A DNA stretch of 64,000 bases, from assembly GCA_050261915.1 (NCBI GenBank), contig JBLNDT010000047.1, positions 1-64,000 of the forward strand. Direction: 5' to 3'. The position numbers and the translations under genes are program-made. The stretch comes from UBA699 sp050261915 (GTDB lineage Bacteria; Bacillota; Clostridia; Clostridiales; Clostridiaceae). Of the stretch, positions 49,848 through 58,774 are shown one piece after another; position 1 is the first letter of the stretch, and each line of letters begins with the position of its first letter. The notes below the pieces were generated by a model, which made no database searches, was not told where the DNA came from, and saw only the letters and a program-made list of their open reading frames with translations.

Positions 49848-52175
49848 TTAATTCCTTTGTTCTGCATAGTATTGTTTTTTTAGAAATAATTCTTCGAAAT
49901 CTTCAGAATTCACAGGTTTTCCTAGTAAATAACCCTGAACCTGCTCGCACCCTAACTCTGAAAGTAAATCCAGCTGCTCCTGATACTCCACCCCTTCAGC
50001 TATTGTCTGGATGCCTATGGATTTAGCCAGCTGAACGGTGAACTTTGTAATATTCATATCATAGCTGTCAGTGGTCAATTTATTTATCAATTCTCTGGCT
50101 ATCTTAATTTTATCAAACGGGAAAGTCTTTAGCGCTCCTAAGGAAGAATAGCCTGTCCCAAAATCATCTATTGAAATAGAAAACCCTGCTTCTTTTATTC
50201 TGTTAGCTATATCTGACATAATATATCTGCCTTCCATGGCTGCACTTTCAGTAATTTCTATATCCACCCAGCTTTTCTTCACAGAATTGTTCCTAACCAT
50301 ATTCTCAAGTTCCAGGATAAAAGTTTCCTGATCCAGCTGTTTAGGGGAAACATTTACTGCCATCTTTAACTCAAATCCGTAGGTATTGTTCCACTTCGCA
50401 ATTTGCTGCAACGCCCTTCCTAGTACCCAGCTCCCTATAGATATTATCTTGTCAATATCCTCTGCTATAGGGATGAATTCTGCAGGGGGAATAAACCCTT
50501 TTTCTGGGTGCTTCCATCTTAGCAGGGCTTCCATACCAACCAGTTTTTTATCTGAAATACTAAATTGAGGCTGATAATAAACCATAAATTCAGCATCATA
50601 ATCTGCCTTCTTAAGTAAAATTTCTATTTCATTTCTCCTATGTATTTTATCGCTCAATTCCTTGTTAAAACACATAATTTTATTTATGCCGTTTTGCTTT
50701 GCAAAGTACATAGCCATGTCTGCATTTTTTAAAAGTGATGCTGAGTTTTCTGCATCAAAGGGAAACATGGAAATGCCTATGCTCATTGAAAGGGAAAAAG
50801 AATAATTGTCTACAATAATAGGCTCGCTGCAGCCAATTATTATCATCATTGCCATTTCTTCAATTTCCTTAAGTTCCTTCGTAGTTTTAACTACAAATAC
50901 AAATTCATCCCCACCTATCCTTGCAATGGCGGTGTTTTTATTTTTAACGCTTAGCAGTCTGTTGGAAAGCTCAATCAATACCCTGTCCCCCACATTGTGG
51001 CCATAGGTATCGTTTATTATTTTGAAGCGGTCTACATCTAAATAAATTAACGCTACATTTTCACCAATAGGAGCATTTTCAATCATTTTATCAAGCTCAT
51101 CCATTATAGATCGTCTGTTATATAGATTTGTTACGCTGTCACGATTGGCTAAAAATTCCAACTGCTTATTTTTTTCAACAACTTCTCTTGTACGTTCTTC
51201 TATGCGTTTTTCCAGCTCTAAATTAATATCATGCTCCTTAATGGCAGACTGAACCTGGGTTCCAAGGGCTGCATGAATAATAATTATGCCAGCAAAATAT
51301 ATCATTTCAATGGTATCAAATCCCTTGATTAATACAACAATTATTGGTGGAATAAGTAATAAAAGGCTTCTTTTACTTGAGCCAAGATTCGAACATTCCA
51401 TATCAGGCATATAGAGATTTTTTTTAGATCTTACTTTAGTCTCCATTGCTAAAGCAAAGCCAATAATACCAATCATATACAAACCGTCTACAATTGAGTT
51501 TGGAATATATATATCCTTAAATTCGAGATACAGCCATGAAAAATCCGCAATAATAAATATTAGTATTGAATAGGATATTATCTTTAATGGCATAGTGATT
51601 TTTCTGCTTATTATAGAAAAATACCAAATGGCCAAACATATAAAAACCAGTATATCAGTGCAGAAACTAACGCCATATATCCAGCCTATTTTATTAAAAT
51701 ACCTTAGAAGTTCTATGCTTCTATCAAAAAATACTATCCAAAGGAAATAAAGAATTGAAAGAGATATTGCCAGTGAGTCTATAATAAACAAAAGCATATT
51801 CCATTTTTTCATATATTGAGATATATGAATAACCACTGCAGCAAAGATAAAGAAATTTGTTCCTGCATAAAAAAATGATACTAAATCTACGTTTTCAGGG
51901 TTTATCAAAGTAAAAAAATCATAATACATCCAAAGGGAATCGGCACATCCCCAGCTCAAACCCGCAAATCCTAAAAGAAGCCAGGTCTTTTCATAGGCTG
52001 TATCAGACTTGAAATATCTATAATAAATTAATCCAAAACAAACAATACCACCTATTGGAGATAAAATATCCCCCCAAAACTGTGATTGAAATATAAGAGC
52101 AATACTATAAATTAATAAATATCCACCAAGAAAATATGATGTTTGCATATTTTTAATATTTTCCACATAAGTCAC
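49848..52175 (-). CDS. Membrane GGDEF-EAL protein (c-di-GMP turnover)
   Basis: 775 aa. Eight or so membrane helices (~10-310) and a short coiled coil lead to a GGDEF domain with an intact RIGGDEF site (~415) and an EAL domain with GMEALLRW (~545), and the EAL metal/loop motifs VNVSPKQL, EITESAAM and IDDFGTGYSSLGAL. Both active sites look functional, so it could make or degrade c-di-GMP. The membrane part may sense a ligand. Followed by truA. Confidence 0.93.
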   Translation of the reverse strand: MTYVENIKNMQTSYFLGGYLLIYSIALIFQSQFWGDILSPIGGIVCFGLIYYRYFKSDTAYEKTWLLLGFAGLSWGCADSLWMYYDFFTLINPENVDLVSFFYAGTNFFIFAAVVIHISQYMKKWNMLLFIIDSLAISLSILYFLWIVFFDRSIELLRYFNKIGWIYGVSFCTDILVFICLAIWYFSIISRKITMPLKIISYSILIFIIADFSWLYLEFKDIYIPNSIVDGLYMIGIIGFALAMETKVRSKKNLYMPDMECSNLGSSKRSLLLLIPPIIVVLIKGFDTIEMIYFAGIIIIHAALGTQVQSAIKEHDINLELEKRIEERTREVVEKNKQLEFLANRDSVTNLYNRRSIMDELDKMIENAPIGENVALIYLDVDRFKIINDTYGHNVGDRVLIELSNRLLSVKNKNTAIARIGGDEFVFVVKTTKELKEIEEMAMMIIIGCSEPIIVDNYSFSLSMSIGISMFPFDAENSASLLKNADMAMYFAKQNGINKIMCFNKELSDKIHRRNEIEILLKKADYDAEFMVYYQPQFSISDKKLVGMEALLRWKHPEKGFIPPAEFIPIAEDIDKIISIGSWVLGRALQQIAKWNNTYGFELKMAVNVSPKQLDQETFILELENMVRNNSVKKSWVDIEITESAAMEGRYIMSDIANRIKEAGFSISIDDFGTGYSSLGALKTFPFDKIKIARELINKLTTDSYDMNITKFTVQLAKSIGIQTIAEGVEYQEQLDLLSELGCEQVQGYLLGKPVNSEDFEELFLKKQYYAEQRN

Positions 52176-52248
52176 TTCACAATCAAATTAAAATATTCTA
52201 TATACCTTATCGAGTTAAATAGAAATTTCTTTAATAAAAGTCCATATA

Positions 52249-52301
52249 TTGACATTTAAAATTTGTAGGTGTAATATAAAATTGATATCAATATGATATC
52301 A
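52249..52301 (+). promoter_or_regulatory. Promoter and tandem palindromes upstream of the SPFH gene
   Basis: TTGACA (52249-52254), a 17-bp spacer and TAATAT (52272-52277) form a strong promoter. Right after it come ATTGATATCAAT (52281-52292) and TGATATCA (52294-52301), two GATATC-centred palindromes at about the transcription start, ideally placed for a repressor. Confidence 0.7.
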
Positions 52302-52316
52302 AGAGGAGGAGTAAAA

Positions 52317-53342
52317 ATGTCTGAAATATCAAATGTTGAAAAAAAACTTCAATTTCATGAAATTGATCCTAAGCCTAAAAATGGGATGATTTTTCTTATT
52401 CTAAACATCATTATGATGCTTGCCGCACTTGGAATCTTTATATATGGAATTAACCTGACGGATAAGGGCTATTCAAAGGGAATTGCTCTTATAGTTATAG
52501 GCGCCTTGTATCTATTTGTAATCGGTCCGGTAATTTTTGGAGGTCTGAAAATTCTTAAACCAAATGAAGCACTGGTACTTACTCTATTTGGTAAATATTA
52601 TGGCACTTTAAGAGGTGAAGGCTTTTACTTTGTTAATCCCTTTTCTGCTGCCTTTAATCCTATAGCTCATGCGGAACTAGATCAAACTGCTGCAATTGAA
52701 GCAGCAAAAACCGGCAGCAAACACAATGCTTCTGCAAATGTAAGAAGACCTGGAAAAATAATTTCATTAAAAACAATGACACTAAGCAATGACAAGCAGA
52801 AAATAAATGATGCTATGGGTAATCCTATTATCATAGGTATTGTTGTAATATGGAGGGTTGTGAATACAGCAAAGGCTGCATTTAATGTAGACAACTATAA
52901 GGAATTCCTTTCAATTCAATGTGATTCAGCACTTAGAAATATTGTCCGTCTATATCCATATGATGCTTCCGTAGAGGAAGGTGAAAAATCCCTTAGAGGA
53001 AGCAGCCAGGAAGTTGCAAAGAGGCTTAAAGCTGAAATACAAGCCAGCGTTGAAATTGCTGGATTGGAAGTAATGGAAGCTAGAATTACTCATTTGGCAT
53101 ACGCCCCTGAAATTGCTGCTGCAATGCTTCAAAGACAGCAGGCTTCAGCTATTATAGAGGCAAGACAAATGATAGTTGATGGTGCGGTTGGAATGGTGGA
53201 AATGGCCCTTGAAAAGCTTAGTGAACATGAAATAGTTCAACTTGATGAGGAAAGAAAGGCAGCCATGGTAAGCAATCTCCTTGTGGTTCTCTGCGGCAAC
53301 AAGGATGCACAGCCTATTGTAAACAGCGGATCAATTTATTAA
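52317..53342 (+). CDS. SPFH-domain (stomatin/prohibitin-like) membrane protein
   Basis: 341 aa from the ATG at 52317 behind GAGGAGG. Two membrane helices (~25-80) are followed by the SPFH domain (~90-230: NEALVLTLFGKYYGTLRGEGFYFVNPF in parts, VIWRVVNTAKAAFNVDNY, SVEEGEKSLRGSSQEVAKRL) and a helical tail. Such proteins form membrane microdomain scaffolds. First of a two-gene operon with a ribbon-helix-helix protein. Confidence 0.9.
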   Translation: MSEISNVEKKLQFHEIDPKPKNGMIFLILNIIMMLAALGIFIYGINLTDKGYSKGIALIVIGALYLFVIGPVIFGGLKILKPNEALVLTLFGKYYGTLRGEGFYFVNPFSAAFNPIAHAELDQTAAIEAAKTGSKHNASANVRRPGKIISLKTMTLSNDKQKINDAMGNPIIIGIVVIWRVVNTAKAAFNVDNYKEFLSIQCDSALRNIVRLYPYDASVEEGEKSLRGSSQEVAKRLKAEIQASVEIAGLEVMEARITHLAYAPEIAAAMLQRQQASAIIEARQMIVDGAVGMVEMALEKLSEHEIVQLDEERKAAMVSNLLVVLCGNKDAQPIVNSGSIY

Positions 53343-53386
53343 AATGGTACTTGTAATAATTTTGTATGAAAGGGAGCTGGGGCCTG

Positions 53387-53566
53387 ATGAATGAAAAGGA
53401 TAAAGAAAAAGATAAAAAGCAGCTGCTGCTTCGTCTATCCCCTTCCCTTTGGAAAGAGCTTGCCGCCTGGGCTGAGGATGATTTTCGCTCAATTAACGGG
53501 CAAATAGAATATCTACTCACCGAATGCGTTAAAAAGCGTAAAAAAAACAATAAAGATAATGAATAA
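53387..53566 (+). CDS. Small ribbon-helix-helix (Arc-like) protein
   Basis: 59 aa from the ATG at 53387 with GGGAG upstream; an ATG seven codons earlier (53366) is less well placed. The sequence KQLLLRLSPSLWKELAAWAE followed by NGQIEYLLTECV is the beta-helix-helix pattern of Arc-type dimers. It follows SPFH genes in other clostridia as a fixed partner. It is a natural candidate to bind the palindromes at 52281-52301. Confidence 0.75.
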   Translation: MNEKDKEKDKKQLLLRLSPSLWKELAAWAEDDFRSINGQIEYLLTECVKKRKKNNKDNE

Positions 53567-53595
53567 AAAAACAAGGCTTGTATAGCCTTGTTTTT
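53567..53595. terminator. Bidirectional terminator
   Basis: AAAAACAAGGC (53567-53577) pairs with GCCTTGTTTTT (53585-53595), serving the SPFH operon and the converging phosphoesterase gene. Confidence 0.92.
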
Positions 53596-54337
53596 ATGCT
53601 CTTCCTGTTAATATTGCTTTTTCCCAGTCAGGTCTGTTATTCTTAGCTGCCATTGCTGCAGCTGCTTTATAGTCATAGTTAAGTGCAATATTCTCAACTT
53701 TAAACTGTGCTGCTTCTCTAGTCACAACTGAGTAACGAGTATGAAAGCTTCCGGATTCCATCACGTGATAATAAGGATTTTCCGCCTTAAAGGCTGGAAG
53801 ACCTACACTTCCAGGATTTAATACCAAGCTGCCCCTATTTAAGTTTATACATCTTTGAATATGGCTGTGACCGCACAATACTACCTTTTGAGATATTTCT
53901 GCAAGTTCCTCTTCTAATTCTTCCTTTGATTTAACTGAGGCCCCCTGCTCTGTTACCTTTTCAATAAGATACTTTGAATCATTATCAGGGGTACCATGGC
54001 AAAGGAAAAAATCATCAAGAAATACCTTGGTGGTAGGCAGTGATTCCAGCCAATTTAAAGCCTCTTCATTAATATGAGCCCTGACATAGTTCATAGTAAA
54101 ATGTATTTCTTCTTTATCAATATCTTCAACCATGTTCCTATCCTGGTTTCCTGCAATACTAATAATGTTTTCATTTCTTAAAATTTCAAAAGTGCCACCA
54201 GGATCCAGGGGCCCGAATAAGGAATCCCCAAGATTAATAATTTGTGTAATGCCTCTATTTTTAATATCTTTCATAACTTCTTTCAATGCCCAGCTGTTGC
54301 CGTGAATATCGGAAATTACAGCAATTTTCATATTCAT
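53594..54337 (-). CDS. YfcE-like metallophosphoesterase
   Basis: 247 aa from the ATG at 54335-54337, 5 nt after AGGTGA. Motifs: ISDIHGN, LGDSLFGP, GNQDRN (GNHD variant with Gln in place of His), FLCHGTPD and LCGHSHIQ, NPGSVGLP. It is a cytosolic phosphodiesterase-like enzyme, substrate unknown. The His-to-Gln change is common in this subfamily. Confidence 0.85.
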   Translation of the reverse strand: MNMKIAVISDIHGNSWALKEVMKDIKNRGITQIINLGDSLFGPLDPGGTFEILRNENIISIAGNQDRNMVEDIDKEEIHFTMNYVRAHINEEALNWLESLPTTKVFLDDFFLCHGTPDNDSKYLIEKVTEQGASVKSKEELEEELAEISQKVVLCGHSHIQRCINLNRGSLVLNPGSVGLPAFKAENPYYHVMESGSFHTRYSVVTREAAQFKVENIALNYDYKAAAAMAAKNNRPDWEKAILTGRA

Positions 54338-54456
54338 ACACATCACCTTCCTATTATGGTATAAAAAAATTACATAATAATGAATTAAAACTAATTAGAC
54401 TGTGCATACTATTACCGTTAAACCTTTTTGATTTTTTATTTTATTTTCTTTCTCCT

Positions 54457-54479
54457 CCCCGTTTTATCGGGGATTTTTT
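54457..54479 (+). terminator. Orphan plus-strand terminator
   Basis: CCCCG (54457-54461) with CGGGG (54468-54472), 6-nt loop, then ATTTTTT. The T tract is on the plus strand, but both flanking genes are on the minus strand, so no known gene needs it. On the minus strand the flank is GGAGGAG. Confidence 0.6.
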
Positions 54480-54484
54480 ATTTA

Positions 54485-55150
54485 TTAATCCATATCATAA
54501 ATTTTTTTCATATATTTAAGGGTATATGGACATTTTATCAAGCACTTTAGACAAGTACTGCATTTATTTACATCCACAATTAAACTTCTGTCCATTCCAA
54601 TCTCCCAGATTGTACCCTTTATAGCACCAGAGGGACAATTGTCCTGACATATGGTGCATTCCCCACACTCAGGCATTATTAAACCTTTATTTTCAGCACT
54701 TACAGGAATATTGGTGAGCACACTGCTCATACATATAGCACTTCCATATTTTCTAGTCACTAATAGATTACTTTTCCCAATCCATCCTAATCCAGCCATC
54801 ATTGCAATTTTTTTATGAGGGAGTGATGTGGTTTTTGTAATATCATCATAATATCCATTTTTACTTAGATTTCTCTCTGATTGTGCAAAAGCCTTGTATC
54901 CTTTACTAACAATATATTCCTCAGCTAGTTCCGCAAGCTTATCCGTAAGGCATTCTTTTGCCCTAAACTCGGATTTGTCAAGTTTTTTTTCTTTAACCCC
55001 TCTTAGTATATAGTTTGGGCTAAGGGCAGATCCTATTAAAAGTGCTATTCCATACCCTTGGTTTTCTTCTTTAGGGAGCATGGACACATCCACCACTCTA
55101 AAAAAGTCTGCACCTCGGGTATTCAATTCTGAGATTAAATCAAATAACAT
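54485..55150 (-). CDS. Double [4Fe-4S] cluster protein, epoxyqueuosine-reductase-like
   Basis: 221 aa. Two ferredoxin-like clusters: CGECTICQDNCPS and CSTCLKCLIKCP (C-x2-C-x2-C-x3-C). The preceding domain KIAMMAGLGWIGKSNLLVT is that of QueG-related reductases. It lacks the longer N-terminus and C-terminal HEAT repeats of QueG, so it is a shorter homologue. The ATG at 55148-55150 has GGAGG. Confidence 0.82.
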   Translation of the reverse strand: MLFDLISELNTRGADFFRVVDVSMLPKEENQGYGIALLIGSALSPNYILRGVKEKKLDKSEFRAKECLTDKLAELAEEYIVSKGYKAFAQSERNLSKNGYYDDITKTTSLPHKKIAMMAGLGWIGKSNLLVTRKYGSAICMSSVLTNIPVSAENKGLIMPECGECTICQDNCPSGAIKGTIWEIGMDRSLIVDVNKCSTCLKCLIKCPYTLKYMKKIYDMD

Positions 55151-55191
55151 TCATGACCTCCTGTGCTATTTTAGTCCAAACTTAATTTCTC

Positions 55192-55605
55192 CTATTTCTT
55201 TTCAAAGGTTAATTGCCATGAAACTCCGTATTTATCATTTACCCATCCAAATCTTTCACTAAAAGGATAAGCTCCAAGGGGCATTAAGGTAGTTCCCCCT
55301 TCTGAAAGTTTCGCAAATAGATTATCAACCTTCTCTATAGAATCACAAGTTACATAAAGAGAAGTTGATGGAGTAAATGTAAAGTCATGCTTTATTGGGC
55401 TGTCAATACACATATATTCCTGTCCATTCAACTGAAATACTGCATGCATTACAGTTCCTTCCTTACCGCCCTCATTAGCTCCATAATGGGTAATATTCAA
55501 TATTTTAGAATTATCAAACAAGGAAATATAAAAATTCATGGCCTCTTCCGCATTATCGTTTTGAAACATCAAAAATGTTGTGATTTTTAGTTTTGAATTT
55601 TCCAT
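55192..55605 (-). CDS. PhnB-like VOC protein
   Basis: 137 aa from the ATG at 55603-55605. LKITTFLMFQNDNAEEAMNF, GKEGTVMHAVFQLNGQEYMC (parts) and ERFGWVNDKYGVSWQL are the PhnB (3-demethylubiquinone methyltransferase-like) branch of VOC. Function unknown. Confidence 0.85.
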   Translation of the reverse strand: MENSKLKITTFLMFQNDNAEEAMNFYISLFDNSKILNITHYGANEGGKEGTVMHAVFQLNGQEYMCIDSPIKHDFTFTPSTSLYVTCDSIEKVDNLFAKLSEGGTTLMPLGAYPFSERFGWVNDKYGVSWQLTFEKK

Positions 55606-55746
55606 TAATAATCCCCTTTTCATATGTTAATAATAGTTATCAGCTATATTAGTAGTATAAAGCCATCTGGTTAATAAATACAATACCATTTGCATATATC
55701 AATAAAGTATTCTTTAAATGATACATCTGACACTCTGTTTTTTTCT

Positions 55747-56190
55747 TCACCAATAGCTTTTATTGTTTTCACTTGCCTTATAGAAACTTGTGATAACTGA
55801 GTATCCAAGTACAATTTCAAAAGCATTAATAAAGTTGGTCCCACCTTTTATTAGAACCATATAAGGATATGATAAAATAGGAATATTGCTATAATAAATA
55901 AAAATAACAAGTGAAAAATATAATGATGGTATCCCCATTAATATTATCTTGGGGATATTTATACTCCAGGTGCCTTTCTTTTTTATTTCACAAATTATAT
56001 GTTCCACACCTAATAATATACCTAAACCCATATAAAAAATCATAGTAATGGTATATTGATAATAGGGCCTGTAATTAAATGTATCCTGGACATTTCGCTT
56101 ATAATCCCAAAATATCTGCTGACCCACTAAAACTAAAACAATGATTAAGAATATATATAAAAAATAATTGAACCATAATTTTGATTTCAT
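55747..56190 (-). CDS. Four-helix membrane protein, paralogue of the gene at 63231
   Basis: 147 aa, four membrane helices (~8-25, ~45-65, ~80-100, ~110-135). It shares GVEHIICEIKKKGTWSIN, ILMGIPSLYF and the end motif GYSVITSFYK with the protein at 63231-63662 (FEKFLDERKKCGSWRID, LIIGLPSFLIG, GYVIITSFYK). No known family. Confidence 0.65.
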   Translation of the reverse strand: MKSKLWFNYFLYIFLIIVLVLVGQQIFWDYKRNVQDTFNYRPYYQYTITMIFYMGLGILLGVEHIICEIKKKGTWSINIPKIILMGIPSLYFSLVIFIYYSNIPILSYPYMVLIKGGTNFINAFEIVLGYSVITSFYKASENNKSYW

Positions 56191-56210
56191 AACTGAAGCA
56201 CCTCACTTCA

Positions 56211-56651
56211 TTACTTGAAGGCAACATAATGCCCTTCATATTCTGCATAAAAAGTATTCTGATTATGACAAGTTACTTTAAGCTTTAATCTGGCCTTTTT
56301 ATGTTTTGCATAGGTATCAAGAAATTTAGCTTTGCTTCCTTCATCAGTTAACATGCATTCGGCAGTAAAATCTTCAGTAATAGGTGCTAAATAATTTATA
56401 CTGCTTTTTTGGATAACAATATGAGCATCAGGATCTATTCCTTTAATATTGATAAACATCATTGCCCATCCGCACACTGTCATAAGACAGTTTATACTTC
56501 CTCCAAAGGCGGTTGCCTTGTGATTTAAATTAGGCTCCAGCTTTGCAGAAACTCTAACCTTTGACTCAGTATATTCAATAACGCTAAAACCCATTGCTTT
56601 AGTGATTGGTATTTCATGATGCAACAGCTCTTCAAATTCATTTTTATCCAT
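56211..56651 (-). CDS. Hotdog-fold thioesterase (YiiD C-terminal type)
   Basis: 146 aa. IPITKAMGFSVIEYTESKVRV, NLNHKATAFGGSINCLMTVCGW and KSSINYLAPITEDF match the YiiD_C thioesterase domain, standing alone without the GNAT domain of E. coli YiiD. Acyl substrate unknown. 20 bp upstream of the four-helix gene. Confidence 0.82.
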   Translation of the reverse strand: MDKNEFEELLHHEIPITKAMGFSVIEYTESKVRVSAKLEPNLNHKATAFGGSINCLMTVCGWAMMFINIKGIDPDAHIVIQKSSINYLAPITEDFTAECMLTDEGSKAKFLDTYAKHKKARLKLKVTCHNQNTFYAEYEGHYVAFK

Positions 56652-56762
56652 GGTGAACCTCCATAATTTTTATAAAGTTATTTTTTTTAATTCCAACATT
56701 AAACTTCACACAACTATTTAATACATGGTTTTTATTCCATTATAACATATTCTGTAAATCTG

Positions 56763-56897
56763 TTATTTTGTATAAACTTCTTCATTTATATTACTATTAC
56801 TTAATAAAGCACATTTACTACTCAATCTATTTTCATTATCTATACTCAAAATAACCAGTTCATAATTATAGTATGTCTCACCAAAAACAAGAGGCAT
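56763..56897 (-). CDS. Doubtful 44-aa ORF, possible gene remnant
   Basis: ATG at 56895-56897 behind AAAGG; the translation reads MPLVFGETYYNYELVILSID and then NENRLSSKCALLSNSNINEE, ending VYTK. It has normal soluble-protein composition but no hallmark. Its start region forms a hairpin AGGCA/TGCCT (56892-56896 with 56902-56906) that may instead be the terminator of the next gene, since T runs follow. The rest of 56652-56948 shows nothing recognisable. Confidence 0.3.
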   Translation of the reverse strand: MPLVFGETYYNYELVILSIDNENRLSSKCALLSNSNINEEVYTK

Positions 56898-56948
56898 TTG
56901 TTGCCTTTACTGTTATTCAATATATTTTCATAATTAATTATTATTATT

Positions 56949-57143
56949 TTATTTTTTTAACTTCTCTACCGCTTTAACAATTATGTATGTACATACTGCT
57001 ATTTCACCAGCAATAAATAAGCATATCCCCATCACCCATGTTAATTCTAGATTAACATTTGGTATAATGAATGCAAAGCAAAGTCCAAAAAAAAGTGCAA
57101 CAAAGGATACAATAACGAATAATACCAAACTAACTAATTTCAT
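56949..57143 (-). CDS. Small two-helix membrane protein
   Basis: 64 aa, two membrane helices (~3-27 and ~35-57) and a basic KAVEKLKK tail. ATG at 57141-57143 with GGTAGG about 8 nt upstream. No family recognised. Confidence 0.55.
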   Translation of the reverse strand: MKLVSLVLFVIVSFVALFFGLCFAFIIPNVNLELTWVMGICLFIAGEIAVCTYIIVKAVEKLKK

Positions 57144-57235
57144 TTCCCATACCTACCTTAATTAATAATGTTACAAATATTGTCACTACAAATAAGACTT
57201 TCCCTTTTCATGTCTTAATTAAATAGCATCCATTG

Positions 57236-57805
57236 TTAAAAATCATATTCAAAATACTCCTTAACAAAGTTAGCCATAGGGGCTAACTCCCCCTTCTCTC
57301 CGATATAATCTAAGTCAGAATCATAAAAATACATATATGCTATACTTTTTTTATCATCAGATGTCCCAATCATGCCAAAATATTTAGGAAATTGTTTGTT
57401 GTTTTTGTCAGTTCCACCCACAATTTTAAAAACATAACTATTTATTAAAAATTCATTTTCGGGTATACAGTATTTGTTCTCCTCGTAATTTGACGGAACT
57501 TTTTTATCTAAAAAGGTATATTTTTCGGATAATTTATCTTTCTCACTCTTATATGTTTTATCATCATATTTAACAATTAGAGCAATAGAGTCTGATTCAA
57601 ATAAAAGCATAGTTTTATGAGTATATTTATAATCAATATTTATATATTCAGGCAAATCAGGAAGAACTGGCATAATATTTTTTGCATATAAATCAATTGT
57701 ATTTCCGCTATTTAGATATTTTGTCAAATCAGTATTTGTCTTGGTGCATCCAGTAGTGCAAAGAAGAAGAGCAGAAATTACAATGATTAAATAAATTTTT
57801 CTTAT
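57236..57805 (-). CDS. Lipoprotein with apparent ATA start codon
   Basis: The frame that includes LTKYLNSGNTIDLYAKN extends upstream through a clear lipoprotein signal, IRKIYLIIVISALLL then CTTGCTK, to an ATA at 57803-57805 placed about 8 nt after GGGAG, with a stop codon just before it. The only in-frame standard codon (TTG 57725) would drop the signal peptide and lipobox. The gene thus uses, or has lost its ATG to, ATA. The mature part (~165 aa) shows no known domain; it contains Tyr/Lys/Asp-rich beta segments. Confidence 0.6.
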   Translation of the reverse strand: MRKIYLIIVISALLLCTTGCTKTNTDLTKYLNSGNTIDLYAKNIMPVLPDLPEYINIDYKYTHKTMLLFESDSIALIVKYDDKTYKSEKDKLSEKYTFLDKKVPSNYEENKYCIPENEFLINSYVFKIVGGTDKNNKQFPKYFGMIGTSDDKKSIAYMYFYDSDLDYIGEKGELAPMANFVKEYFEYDF

Positions 57806-57904
57806 TTAAATCACTCCCTGTATAACAAATTATTCTTACTTCGTGATTTAAGAATGTTGCGAACTGGTGTATTAGTAATAAGTGCAATAGGCCATGCTCA
57901 TAAC

Positions 57905-58429
57905 CTATATTGTTATCCAAAATACTTGTACAGTTTTGCTATCTGAATAGATGAATTCTTTTTCTAACATTCCACCACATTTAATAATAGTTTTGCTTGA
58001 TGCTATATTATCTTTATAGCAAGCAAGCATTACCCTTTCTAATCCTATTGTTTTACAGTGTTCCAAGCCTTGTTCAAGCATTTGTGTAGCATACCCTTTG
58101 TTTCTTTCAGTAGGACGAACACCATAACCTATATGTCCTCCATAATTTTTAAGAAAATTATTCAAATAATGTCGAATATCCATCATTCCTACAATTTTAA
58201 AATCATTTTTTCTGACTGCAAAAAATGTTGAAGATACTACCCAATCTGAACGAACTATTTTTTCATTGGAATTATTTTCAACTAATTCAAGCCATTCATC
58301 ATAAGTGAGTTTGTCTAACAAAGCACTTCCGTGTAGCTCGTATTCTCCATTCCTCAAATGCTCCTGCTTGTACTCTTGTGCCATATTCTTTAGTTCTTGG
58401 CTCGGCTTTACTAATATTATTTTCTCCAA
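57905..58429 (-). CDS. GNAT acetyltransferase
   Basis: 174 aa. IVGMMDIRHYL, HIGYGVRPTERNKGYATQMLEQGLEHC (the acetyl-CoA loop, in parts) and LACYKDNIASSKTIIKCGG are GNAT motifs. TTG start at 58427-58429, 5 nt after AGAGGTGA. Substrate unknown. Confidence 0.86.
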   Translation of the reverse strand: MEKIILVKPSQELKNMAQEYKQEHLRNGEYELHGSALLDKLTYDEWLELVENNSNEKIVRSDWVVSSTFFAVRKNDFKIVGMMDIRHYLNNFLKNYGGHIGYGVRPTERNKGYATQMLEQGLEHCKTIGLERVMLACYKDNIASSKTIIKCGGMLEKEFIYSDSKTVQVFWITI

Positions 58430-58494
58430 CTAAATCACCTCTTTAATAAGGATTATATATATTACTACACATAATATTACATATGTGTCTTAAA

Positions 58495-58668
58495 CTATCT
58501 TTTCCTAAAGATAAGATTGGAGATTGTACCTAATATCAATGCTGGAAGAATTGCTACTATAAAAAGCGTTAAAATATCCTTTGTCTTAATAGGGATAATC
58601 AAGTTTATTCCATAAAGCAATATCACTATAATATAGAAAATTATAAAGTCAATCTTTCTAAATTTCAT
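58495..58668 (-). CDS. Small two-helix membrane protein
   Basis: 57 aa from the ATG at 58666-58668 behind TGGGGGA. Two helices, IIFYIIVILLYGINLII and TLFIVAILPALILGTI, with a basic RKR end. The longer frame upstream is untranslated sequence. No family recognised. Confidence 0.55.
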   Translation of the reverse strand: MKFRKIDFIIFYIIVILLYGINLIIPIKTKDILTLFIVAILPALILGTISNLIFRKR

Positions 58669-58774
58669 AAAAATCCCCCAATTTTTATTCGAGATTCTTT
58701 GCCTTTTACCACTAACATAGACTAAATCGGCGTATAAAATTTTACAACTTTTAGCCAAATAATAAAATCTAAAT

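Noticed and set aside
57729..57920. 63-aa ORF on the minus strand
   Set aside because: It overlaps the signal-peptide region of the ATA-start lipoprotein in another frame and lacks a proper binding site; the lipoprotein frame has a clear biological pattern.
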